DNA of 64,000 nt, taken from the NCBI GenBank assembly GCA_020723485.1, contig DYIU01000001.1:434001-498000 (forward strand). The letters run 5' to 3'. The notes beneath the pieces were generated by a model. It was not told the DNA's origin, did not search any database, and worked only from the letters and a program-made list of their open reading frames with translations. Shown here one piece after another: positions 51,310-59,287 of the stretch (position 1 is the first letter of the stretch; the number at the start of each line of letters is the position of its first letter). A program made the position numbers and the translations under genes. The stretch comes from Acidimicrobium ferrooxidans. Its GTDB lineage: Bacteria; Actinomycetota; Geothermincolia; Fen-727; Anoxymicrobiaceae.

Positions 51310-51789
51310 CTAGGAGAGTGGAGGCCTGGCGGCGGACGTCCGGTGGGCCGAGGGGACGGTGAAGAAAGCGGTACAGCCCGGACCATAGCGACTGTCCGTC
51401 CAGAAGCGCCCACCGTTGCGCTCCACTATTGCCCTGGCGACGTCGAGCTCCTCTGACCACACACCCGCGAAAGCCGCGCCGTCCGAGGAGCTGACGGAGA
51501 AGAGGGGGACTCGCGGGTCCCCGTTGCACCCCACGACGGCCATCGGGCTCTCGCCCCGCGGACACGCCGAGAGCGCCGCTCCTATGAGCGCCTCCATGAG
51601 GCGCCAGAAATCGGCGGGAGGGTAGCTGAGTGGGGGCAGGGCCGACGCCAGACGGACCTCCGCCGTGTCGGGCCACAGCCTTTCCACCCACATCTGCCCG
51701 ATCTCCCGGACAGCCTGCGAGCTGTTGACGAGGTTGCAGACCGGTTCGACCAGGGCCGCCTGCCCGGCTGCTTCCTTCCTCCTGAACAT
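51310..51789 (-). CDS. Stand-alone degenerate histidine-kinase-type ATPase domain
   Basis: GGAGGTGA lies 5 bases before the ATG at 51789, a near-ideal ribosome-binding site, giving 159 residues. The C-terminal half resembles the end of HATPase domains: SSSDGAAFAGVW in the place of the D-x-G-x-G loop, ARAIVERNGGRFWTDSRYGP, and GCTAFFTVP like GT.F...LP. The helix that should carry the N-box reads LIGAALSACP and lacks the asparagine. No phosphoacceptor histidine domain is present. It may be a non-catalytic adaptor, an anti-sigma-like regulator or a remnant. An upstream extension in this frame is antisense to the methyltransferase gene and is rejected. Confidence 0.65.
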   Translation of the reverse strand: MFRRKEAAGQAALVEPVCNLVNSSQAVREIGQMWVERLWPDTAEVRLASALPPLSYPPADFWRLMEALIGAALSACPRGESPMAVVGCNGDPRVPLFSVSSSDGAAFAGVWSEELDVARAIVERNGGRFWTDSRYGPGCTAFFTVPSAHRTSAARPPLS

Positions 51790-51924
51790 CCTCCTCACCT
51801 CCAGTTGTCCTCTCTTACCGGGTACGTCGTCCAGGGCCGTTAACGTGGCGTTGCCGGCGTGTAAAAAGAACGTTAAGTTGTGGTAACATCTTGCGGGCGT
51901 ACGCTGGAAAGGGGACCGTGACCG

Positions 51925-52677
51925 GTGACCACGATAAGGCTCAAGAGGCCCATAAGGATTGAGAACGGGGACGGGCCGCCGCGCTATCCCGTCAAGGAGG
52001 CGCTGGCGAAGGTCCGCGACCGAGTATACCGCGGCGACCGCTACGAGTGCTCGTGCTGCGGTCGCACGTACAAGCTCTTCCTGTACAGCCCGTTCATGGC
52101 CGCCCTGTGCCCCTACTGCCTGTCCTTCGAGCGTTACCGGCTGCTCTGCCGCTACCTGCGGGACCGGACCGACTTCGGCGCGAAGAAGACGAGGATGCTG
52201 GACATCGCCCCCATATGGTGCTTCCAGGAGTTCTGCCGCTCCTTCGAGAACGTCGAGTACGTCTCCATCGACATCGAGTCGCCAATGGCGATGCAGCACA
52301 TGGACATACGGTCGCTCGACTTCAGGGACGAGCTGTTCGATTTCCTGGTCTGCTATCACGTCCTGGAGCACATCGACGACGACGCCGGGGCGTTGGGCGA
52401 GCTGTACCGCGTGCTCAAGCCGGGAGGGTGGGCGATAATCCAGGTCCCCATCTTCACCGAGAGGACCATCGAGCGCGGGGAGCTCAGCGACGAGGAGGCG
52501 GATGACCTACTAAAGTACGACTGCCACCTGCGCTCATACGGCATGGATTTCGAAGAGAAGCTGGAGGCGGCTGGCTTCGACGTGGAAGTGGTGGACTTCG
52601 TGAAGGAGTTCAGCACCAGGGAGATTGAGCGCTACGGCCTGGACTGCTCCGAGATAATGCATGTCTGCCGCAAGTGA
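51925..52677 (+). CDS. SAM-dependent methyltransferase with N-terminal zinc ribbon
   Basis: The 250-residue product (GTG start preceded by GGAAAGGGGACC) begins with a CSCCG...CPYC zinc-ribbon-like segment (residues about 42-66). A class I methyltransferase fold follows: MLDIAP at the SAM-binding motif I position, VSIDIE at motif II, LVCYHVLEHIDDD and LYRVLKPGGWAIIQVP. Methyltransferases of this type act on small molecules or sugars near polysaccharide loci. It is convergent with the sulfatase-like gene at 52707 and divergent from the HATPase-like gene. Confidence 0.82.
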   Translation: MTTIRLKRPIRIENGDGPPRYPVKEALAKVRDRVYRGDRYECSCCGRTYKLFLYSPFMAALCPYCLSFERYRLLCRYLRDRTDFGAKKTRMLDIAPIWCFQEFCRSFENVEYVSIDIESPMAMQHMDIRSLDFRDELFDFLVCYHVLEHIDDDAGALGELYRVLKPGGWAIIQVPIFTERTIERGELSDEEADDLLKYDCHLRSYGMDFEEKLEAAGFDVEVVDFVKEFSTREIERYGLDCSEIMHVCRK

Positions 52678-52706
52678 GAGCGGCTCGCCGCCACGCCCAG
52701 GAGGCT

Positions 52707-54479
52707 CTATTTGACGTATGGCATGCTTCTCATTTCGTCAAAAACATAAGGAGCATCCAGTGTGGACACGTAGGTCCTGTCCTGGAGAAGGCTGAATTCC
52801 ATACCGAAGATGCTGTTTAGTATTACCCTGAAAGAGTTAACGGGCGTCATGGACCGGTAGAGGCCGTCTGCGCCATTCGGGACGAGCAGGGCGTTTAAGT
52901 TTTCCGTCTGATAGTAGAACGGGTTTTCCTTATCGAGGGGTGGCCCATGGTCGCCCTGAATCACGATGACCGGCGGTCGGTCGCTGGAGGAGACTATTTC
53001 ATCGACCATCCTGATGATCTTCTTGTTTATGAACATCACCTGTTCCAGGTACATGGCCTTCGGATCGTCACCAGGCTCAACGGGCCTCCCATTCCTGTCG
53101 AAGAGATACGGCGCGTGGGGGCTTGGCACGTGTGCAAACAGAAACAGCGGTCCCTCGACCTTCTCACGTGTGAGCGGGATGTCGGCTAACGTGCAGAGAA
53201 CCGACTCTCTTGTAGCGAAAGCCGGCCGGAGGCATCGGAGTACGGTGGTGTTGAGCAGGGTCAACATGAACTCGCTCCTCGTCCAGTTCGCCACGTTTGA
53301 AACGTCGGCATAGCGGTTGGACGAGGTTGCCGAATAGCTGGTGCCGAAGAAGGAGAACCTGTATCCCCTGGACGTGAGAAAGCGCATGAGTGAGTTATCC
53401 TCAATCATCCGCCGCAACGGCGTCATGACACGGGAGTGTTCCCCGACTTCCGCGGAAACGTAGTTGATATAAGTCATGTTCAGCGACGATGCCAGTGACA
53501 GGTATGTCTGGTTGTAGTTGCTTCGGCCGTCGGTTACGAAGAAGCCGCGGTCTTCGAGCGAACGTATGAACCTGCTGTTGTCATACCCGTACTGATCGCG
53601 AAGCAGTCTCTCGCTACCATATGCGTCGAGTATTATGTAGTAGATATCCGGCAGGTCTTCAGGGTCCCGAACCGCCCCATCCTTGTCCGCGGCGGCTCTC
53701 CTGACCTCGTCTGTCCTGATGGTCACATACCCGTGAGTGCCGCTCGTGTAGAGGTTTATGAGAACAAGGACCACCAGTACCGCTGTTACCACGTTCAGGA
53801 TGCGTGTGGGGTTTCGCAGCTTGTCCCTGAACTTGACAACAAGGAAAACGCCCACAGCCAGCATGACGCAGACGGCGGAGAAGAGTAGATACATCGGGGA
53901 ACCCGCTGCCAGAAAAGCAAATGAGAGCCACCAGGCAAGTCCCGCAAGAAAGAGAGTCGCCACGACCAGCTGAGTCCTTCGTGTGAGTTTCCGCAGTCGG
54001 TTCCCGTATCTGACCAGAATGAATACGCACACAGCCAGGATTACGCATACGGCGGAGAAGAGCACATATCGAAGGATCGCGGGCGAGAAATTCTTGAGGA
54101 AATCTACCAGGTGCCCCGGCAAGAAGAACAGCGCAAGGAATAGAGAGACGATAAGACCGGCCGTATACGAGTTCTTGAGCACGAGGCGCAGGACCACGAA
54201 AGCCACGAGCGCAACGGCAAGGCTTATGAGAATCGGTACAAGCGCATCGCTGAAGCGCGCCTGCCCCGGATTGCTGGCCAGTATGTGCAGGATTGGTATG
54301 AGGGCGATGAGGAACGGGTGGATCACCGGAATACTGCGCGACCCTCCCCCCGGAGACATCCCGTCCTGTTCGAGGACTTCCTCTCCATTCTGTCCAGGAG
54401 CTTTGATCCACCGCCGGATTACCGTCAAGACAATTCTCTCTTCCCCATGAGATACACTGTCCTGCCTGAGCCGGTGCAC
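52707..54479 (-). CDS. Membrane sulfatase/LTA-synthase-like phosphotransferase or hydrolase
   Basis: The 590-residue product has about six transmembrane helices in residues 50-245, then a soluble alkaline-phosphatase-superfamily domain. Motifs are DIYYIILDAYGSE (metal Asp), SNYNQTYLSLASSLN (probable Thr/Ser nucleophile region), FAHVPSPHAPY and VIVIQGDHGP (metal Asp-His). This layout matches LTA-synthase-like and phosphoethanolamine or phosphoglycerol transferases acting on surface polymers outside the membrane. The start is uncertain: the GTG at 54479 lacks a ribosome-binding site, and a TTG 17 codons in or an ATG at codon 40 are alternatives. By eye it is less GC-rich than the genes around it, so transfer from another lineage is possible. 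Confidence 0.82.
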   Translation of the reverse strand: MHRLRQDSVSHGEERIVLTVIRRWIKAPGQNGEEVLEQDGMSPGGGSRSIPVIHPFLIALIPILHILASNPGQARFSDALVPILISLAVALVAFVVLRLVLKNSYTAGLIVSLFLALFFLPGHLVDFLKNFSPAILRYVLFSAVCVILAVCVFILVRYGNRLRKLTRRTQLVVATLFLAGLAWWLSFAFLAAGSPMYLLFSAVCVMLAVGVFLVVKFRDKLRNPTRILNVVTAVLVVLVLINLYTSGTHGYVTIRTDEVRRAAADKDGAVRDPEDLPDIYYIILDAYGSERLLRDQYGYDNSRFIRSLEDRGFFVTDGRSNYNQTYLSLASSLNMTYINYVSAEVGEHSRVMTPLRRMIEDNSLMRFLTSRGYRFSFFGTSYSATSSNRYADVSNVANWTRSEFMLTLLNTTVLRCLRPAFATRESVLCTLADIPLTREKVEGPLFLFAHVPSPHAPYLFDRNGRPVEPGDDPKAMYLEQVMFINKKIIRMVDEIVSSSDRPPVIVIQGDHGPPLDKENPFYYQTENLNALLVPNGADGLYRSMTPVNSFRVILNSIFGMEFSLLQDRTYVSTLDAPYVFDEMRSMPYVK

Positions 54480-54690
54480 CTTCGAGTCAGACTACGGCGC
54501 AACTCTATCGCCCGTAACACGACAGGCGCTGAGTTTTCCAGGTTGTGTTTGTTGCCACCCCAAGCCCCTGCATTATCTGACCCGACTCAGATGTGGGTCA
54601 AGCAATACAAGAATTCATCACGTGTGCCGGTGGGTATGGAGACAAGTCCGGCCGTGTTCAACCCGGCCACGACCATGTTCGAGCCGGTCT

Positions 54691-55008
54691 TCAGCCGTCT
54701 GAGCGACAGAATAACAAGTTCTGCTCCTGACCGTGACTCTGTTGTTCCGCCTCTACAAGCTGGAATCCATTCTCAGCCATGTATGCCAGCATTTCGTCTT
54801 TCGTGCCCGCCCCCTCGTAGACCGGAAGATCCGTGACCTGCACTTCCATGCGGACCTTCTTGATGTCCTTGATCCTGTCTCCCGCGGACCTGACTACGGA
54901 CAGGTCATTACCCTGCGCATCGACCTTGAGGTAATCGACGGACTGTATGTTCATGAAGTGCATGAAGGTATCCAGTCTCACGGTGGGAAAGATGGCTCCG
55001 CCCACCAC
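54691..55008 (-). pseudogene. FkbM-family methyltransferase, C-terminal fragment
   Basis: About 105 residues remain. VRLDTFMHFMNIQSVDYLKV leads into DAQGNDLSVVRSAGDRI, and ENGFQLVEAEQQ plus QNLLFCR follow, as in the C-terminal half of FkbM methyltransferases. The N-terminal half with the SAM-binding motif I is missing. Upstream, the frame runs directly into the end of the GT39 gene, 5 bases from its stop codon. An initiating GTG at 55008 has no ribosome-binding site. It looks like a deletion remnant. The 210 bases downstream (54480-54690) hold only a small TGACCC/GGGTCA hairpin at 54578-54600 and no gene I can support. Confidence 0.7.
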
Positions 55009-55012
55009 CCGG

Positions 55013-56881
55013 TCAGAACTGGACCGGGTCCACCTCGTACTTGTCGGTCGTCCTGTAGCGGGCGAGCCCGCTCTTGTCGTCGATGAGCTCGTCCGGCCCT
55101 TTGAAACCGCTGCAGGCGAAGACATAGAACACGCGGCTCTTGCCGCGCTCTCGCCCGACCACCACATTGGGCTCGCCCAGGCTCTCGAAGTACGGCTCGA
55201 GCTTCTCGGACCAGTACGACTCCGGGAGTTCAAAACCGTCCGGCGTCTTCTGTTCCACGACGAAGACCATGTTCTTGCCGGCTATGGACTCCAGCGGGGT
55301 CCAGGGGCTGTACTTGCTGGTCTTCCCTGCCGCAAGGGCTTTGTGCTCGAAGACCTGGAAGGCAAGGGTGTAGCCCGCGGGCCTCTGCTTCTGGTAGTAA
55401 TAGACGATGCTCGGCAGGAAGTAGTCGGAGGAGGCTACGTATGTCTCCTCGACCGGCATATCTCCCAGTACGCGGTCGACCTCCCCGGCCAGCTTCATCG
55501 AATCGGCCTTGCCGCCGTCTCCGACGATCGCCAGCGTCCCTGCCGTGAACAGCAGGGCCAGGAGCGCGGAGAGGCTCGCGATCGATTTCGGGGAGAGGCC
55601 CTCGAGCCGCTTCCACCTGGTCCTCGACAGTATCTCCGGCAGGGCGCCCATCGCGGCAATCAGGGACACCATGTGACCCGGCACCGCCCAGTACGCGCTG
55701 CCGCCGGTCACGGTGAAGAAAGCGACCATGGGCGCTGAGGTCCAGAAGAGGAATCTGAACCTTTCGTCACCGTTTCGCTTCAAGCTCTGATAACCGCCGT
55801 AAGTAATGCCTAGAGCGCTCAATGCGTAGCCTGCCGGCGAGAGCACTATCTTCTCCTTGATGACGTGTACCAGCACGAAACGCAGGTACCCGGGGAGGTC
55901 GTACTGCATGAAACCCGGGCGGTTCCGAAGCTGGTAGAGAATCGGCTCGAAACGGTGCCTGGCGTACCAGATCAGTGTCGGGATGAACATCGCGACCGTT
56001 ATCGCGAAGCCCTGGTACGGCTCTTTTCTGGCAAGCCAGTGCCTGTCCCTGGCGGAGGTCAGGAGATAGGCGAATATCCCGACAGGCAAAACGCTCGACC
56101 GGAGGTTACACAGGCGCATGAAACCTGCGGTAATGCCTGCCAGGTACCAGTAGCCGGGACGCTCCTTGGAAATGGCCTCGAGGACGAGGTACATGGTCAT
56201 CAGCCAGAAGGTCATCATCGGGGGGTCCTGCTGCCCGAGGGTCAGCCAGTAGTTGGTGATGGGAAGCGCCGCCACGACCAGCGTGGCCATAGCCGCCCCC
56301 ACTGGATCGCCGAATATCTTCATTGATATCGCGTGTACCAGTATCAGGGAAACCGTCGTGAAGGCCAGTGAGCCGGACCGGAGCGCGAACGGACTGGTGC
56401 CGAGCAGCTTTTTTATCGCGAACAGCTCGTAGACGAGAAACGGTGGATGGAAGAAGTATCCGGCCTGGAGGTGCTCTGTCTGCATCAGCCAGTTGGCCTC
56501 GTCGAGGTGAACGCCCGTCCACCAGTCGCGGATGGCGGTGACCACTACGAACGCCAGGACGATCGCTGCGAGGTATATCAGGTTCCTGGTGTCGCTGGAG
56601 CTCGCTGCCAGCCAATCGGCGGAGCTCGGAACGCCGGGATCTTCTCCCCCGGAAGGCTTACCGGCCGTGCGGGCCGAGCGGGGCAGAAGGCGCTTGCGCA
56701 GGCGCCGCCTCACCGAACGGTTGATACTGAGCCCGCTCTGCTGGACCAGCTCGAATGCGCATTCCCTGACGATTTCGCCCGCCCTCTTCCCGTACGGGCC
56801 GGCCGGGCCGGAGCTGGGCTGCGCGAGCAGCCCGCCGGAAGTCTCCCCCGCGGTATCGCGGGGTCTTGAAAATAGCTTCAT
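55013..56881 (-). CDS. GT39/ArnT-like polyprenyl-phosphate sugar glycosyltransferase
   Basis: AAGGGG precedes the ATG at 56881. The 622-residue product has a cytoplasmic N-terminus of about 95 polar residues, then about ten transmembrane helices. The first luminal loop reads VHLDEANWLMQTEHLQAG, containing the acidic pair used as catalytic base in the GT39/GT83 family, and FFHPPF follows. The last 170 residues form a soluble extracytoplasmic domain. These enzymes move a sugar from a polyprenyl phosphate to a polymer or protein on the outer face of the membrane. Probably uses the lipid-linked sugar made by the GT2 gene upstream, 39 bases away. Confidence 0.85.
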   Translation of the reverse strand: MKLFSRPRDTAGETSGGLLAQPSSGPAGPYGKRAGEIVRECAFELVQQSGLSINRSVRRRLRKRLLPRSARTAGKPSGGEDPGVPSSADWLAASSSDTRNLIYLAAIVLAFVVVTAIRDWWTGVHLDEANWLMQTEHLQAGYFFHPPFLVYELFAIKKLLGTSPFALRSGSLAFTTVSLILVHAISMKIFGDPVGAAMATLVVAALPITNYWLTLGQQDPPMMTFWLMTMYLVLEAISKERPGYWYLAGITAGFMRLCNLRSSVLPVGIFAYLLTSARDRHWLARKEPYQGFAITVAMFIPTLIWYARHRFEPILYQLRNRPGFMQYDLPGYLRFVLVHVIKEKIVLSPAGYALSALGITYGGYQSLKRNGDERFRFLFWTSAPMVAFFTVTGGSAYWAVPGHMVSLIAAMGALPEILSRTRWKRLEGLSPKSIASLSALLALLFTAGTLAIVGDGGKADSMKLAGEVDRVLGDMPVEETYVASSDYFLPSIVYYYQKQRPAGYTLAFQVFEHKALAAGKTSKYSPWTPLESIAGKNMVFVVEQKTPDGFELPESYWSEKLEPYFESLGEPNVVVGRERGKSRVFYVFACSGFKGPDELIDDKSGLARYRTTDKYEVDPVQF

Positions 56882-56920
56882 GGCATCCCCTTGAACACAT
56901 CTTGCCGCAAATGCGAACGG

Positions 56921-57610
56921 TCAACCTGAGAAGCGGAAGCGCACGAGGGCCCAGACAGCTTCGAGCCCGTCCCGCGCTCTTATCTTCTTCCCGGACGCGA
57001 CGCTGCGTCCACTGTAGCTTATCGGTATTTCGACCAGCCTGAATCCCCGTTTGAGTGTCTTCGCGGTCACTTCCGGGCAGAATTCGAAGCGCTTGCACTC
57101 GAGGTCGAACGAGCGGAGCACGTCGCTGCGGAACATCTTGTAGCAAGTCGCTTCGTCCGTTATCCTCTTCCCGAACAGGATGGTGGCCACGAAAGCGAGT
57201 ATCTTGTTCGCCACCAGGTTAGGGAAGGCCATGCCCTCGACGCTCCCCCGGAAACGGCTCCCGTAGACCACGTCGGCCCTGCCGTCGAGGATAGGCTCCG
57301 CCAGCCGCGGATAGTCCGCCGGGTCGTACTCGAGATCCGCGTCCTGGATGATGACCAGGTCGCCGCTCACCTTCTCGATGCCCGTGCGTATCGCCGAACC
57401 CTTGCCCCGGTTCGTATCGTGACGGAGGATGACGAGGTCCGGGTCGTCGGCGTATCTCAGGAGCTTGTCGCGCGTTCCGTCAGTTGAAGCGTCGTCTACG
57501 ACGATGATCTCGAGGGAGGCCCCCCCGAGGTCAACGGACTTCACGCGCTCGATGATGTCATCGATCGTGTCCTCTTCGTTGAAAGCCGGGATTATCACCG
57601 ACAGCCGCAT
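56921..57610 (-). CDS. GT2 glycosyltransferase, polyprenyl-phosphate mannose/glucose synthase-like
   Basis: The ATG at 57610 is preceded by GGAG with suitable spacing, giving 229 residues; starts further up add a low-complexity leader. The GT2 core is clear: LSVIIPAFNEEDTIDDII, IIVVDDASTDGT, NRGKGSAIRTG and IIQDADLEYDP, the last holding the metal-binding DxD-like acid pair. ATCYKMF and the FEFCPEVTAK segment resemble dolichol-phosphate mannose synthase-type enzymes without a membrane domain. It would load a sugar from an NDP-sugar onto polyprenyl phosphate for the GT39 enzyme encoded next. Confidence 0.9.
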   Translation of the reverse strand: MRLSVIIPAFNEEDTIDDIIERVKSVDLGGASLEIIVVDDASTDGTRDKLLRYADDPDLVILRHDTNRGKGSAIRTGIEKVSGDLVIIQDADLEYDPADYPRLAEPILDGRADVVYGSRFRGSVEGMAFPNLVANKILAFVATILFGKRITDEATCYKMFRSDVLRSFDLECKRFEFCPEVTAKTLKRGFRLVEIPISYSGRSVASGKKIRARDGLEAVWALVRFRFSG

Positions 57611-57701
57611 CGCGTTCTCCATCCCGCGTCCCCGGACCCTGCCCTCAGGTCCGGAGTCCTGCGGGATCAATCTCATATCCCTCTGCCCCCCGGGCACGGT
57701 C

Positions 57702-57813
57702 ATTATATACCAGCCCGGTGCGTGGGCACCTCAGGCGCCCGCATCGGGCGGCCCTCCGGCGAAGTGGATGGTGTATAATCTTATCTCTAAATGAGCCCGA
57801 TAATGGTATCGGG
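57702..57813. promoter_or_regulatory. Divergent control region of the polysaccharide locus
   Basis: TATAAT lies on the minus strand at 57702-57707 (toward the GT2 gene) and on the plus strand at 57774-57779 (toward the Wzz-like gene). No good -35 is seen for either. A 7-bp inverted repeat CCCGATA-ATGG-TATCGGG at 57796-57813 follows the plus-strand box and could be an operator or a 5'-leader hairpin. Confidence 0.45.
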
Positions 57814-57891
57814 ACGTCTAATATCGAGGAGCGCCCCTTTTTAATATTGGCGCGCGTTAAACAGTGAGTCCCCTGTCTCGAAGGCGGGTCG

Positions 57892-59193
57892 ATGAAACCA
57901 CAGGACATCGTAACGGCAATAAAGAAGCGCTGGTGGGTGATATTGGTCCTGACCCTGATCGCCGCGCTGACCGGCACCCTGATAGCACGCTTCAAGTCGC
58001 CCGTCTACAAGGTCGAGGTGCAGATGGCGGCGACCGCTCCCCAGAGCATGGCCACGGGCAACGTGGACCCGACAGTCCAGCTCTCCATGTCACTCGTGAT
58101 GCCCACCATCGCGACCGCAGTCGAGAGCATCAAGATCGCCGAGGCCACGCACCAGAGGCTCCTCAAGTCCGGCATCGACATCCCAGCCGAGACCCTGCTC
58201 GACAAGGTGTCGGCGAGCGCCGTACCCAACTCGAACGGGCTGAAGATATCTTTTACGGACGCAAGCCCCACCCGGGTCGCGGAGATCGCCAACGCCTGGG
58301 CCGCGGAGTCATCGGCAATCCTGGGCAAGGACCCCATTCTTCTCGGTGGGAAACTCGAGGTGACGAACGCGGCGGTCCCACCGAAGAAGCCCACGCAGCC
58401 CAAGCCCCTGGTGTACCTGGGCCTGGGCGTCTTCCTCGGGCTGGTCGTAGGCTTCACCATCGTCATCGGGTGGGAGTACTTCGACCCCCACTTCCGGAGC
58501 GAGGAGGAGACCGAAGAGATGCTGGGCGTTCCGGTCCTGGGGACGATTCCCAAGAAGCAGCAGAGCGAGGCGGTGAACGCCGAGATATACTCCGGGCTCA
58601 AAGCCAGCCTGCTCTTCTCGCTTGACGGCAAGAGCGCCACATCCGTCACCGTGGCCGAGGCCATCCCCCATGGTTCCGGGTATACGACCGCCATCAACCT
58701 GGCGAAGAGCGTGGCCAACATGGGGGGGCGCACCCTCCTCGTGGACTGCGACCTGCGAAAGCGCAATGTCTCGGCGCTGATGGGGGCCGCTAAGCTCTCC
58801 GGCGTCGCGGAGATACTGGAGAAGGGCGAAGCCCTCAAGGACAAGGTAACGGCTACCAGCATGCCGAACCTGCTCCTGCTGCCGGCTGGGCGCGCGTCCG
58901 GCAGCCCTTCGGACATACTCGCCACCCAGAAGTTCGCCGAGCTCGTGCCGCTCCTGGAAGTGAGCTTCGAATGGGTCGTGATAAGCGTTCCCCCGCTGAA
59001 TGCCGCGGTCGACGCGGCCCTCGTCGCGACCAGGACAAGGGCCACGCTGGTCGTCATCGATGCCCAGACCTGCACGCGCAACACCGCCCTGAAAGCGCTC
59101 CAGGCTCTCAGGCGACTCCAGCTGGAGCCGTCGGGAGTCGTCCTGACCAATGTGAAGACAAGGAAGCAGGGGCGCAGTTACGAGCACGCTTGA
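57892..59193 (+). CDS. Wzz/BY-kinase-like polysaccharide chain regulator with inactive ATPase domain
   Basis: The 433-residue product has a Wzz-type layout: a transmembrane helix at about 15-33, an extracytoplasmic helical region, and a second helix at about 174-194. A C-terminal CpsD/Wzc-like ATPase domain starts near 230. The Walker A region (257-266) reads AIPHGSGYTT, without the essential GKS/GKT lysine. Walker A-prime (LLVDCDLRKRN, D285 and D287) is kept, but the Walker B position reads WVVISVPP, without its aspartate. The C-terminus has one tyrosine instead of a Tyr cluster. It is therefore probably not a kinase and may control chain length or assembly by binding alone. First gene of the plus-strand polysaccharide operon. 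Confidence 0.85.
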   Translation: MKPQDIVTAIKKRWWVILVLTLIAALTGTLIARFKSPVYKVEVQMAATAPQSMATGNVDPTVQLSMSLVMPTIATAVESIKIAEATHQRLLKSGIDIPAETLLDKVSASAVPNSNGLKISFTDASPTRVAEIANAWAAESSAILGKDPILLGGKLEVTNAAVPPKKPTQPKPLVYLGLGVFLGLVVGFTIVIGWEYFDPHFRSEEETEEMLGVPVLGTIPKKQQSEAVNAEIYSGLKASLLFSLDGKSATSVTVAEAIPHGSGYTTAINLAKSVANMGGRTLLVDCDLRKRNVSALMGAAKLSGVAEILEKGEALKDKVTATSMPNLLLLPAGRASGSPSDILATQKFAELVPLLEVSFEWVVISVPPLNAAVDAALVATRTRATLVVIDAQTCTRNTALKALQALRRLQLEPSGVVLTNVKTRKQGRSYEHA

Positions 59194-59287
59194 TGGCAGG
59201 GTCGCGGACGGACGCTGAGCAGGCAACTCCTTTCGAGGACGGTCTCCGACGCGCCCGCACGGATACTGGTGCAGGTGGTACTTCCTG

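Noticed and set aside
51790-52371. N-terminal extension of the HATPase-like protein to 353 residues
   Set aside because: The extension is antisense to the methyltransferase, and GGAGGTGA marks the start at 51789.
54285-54836. Plus-strand 183-residue frame in the gap after the sulfatase-like gene
   Set aside because: No domain, no ribosome-binding site, and it overlaps both the sulfatase-like gene and the FkbM fragment antisense.
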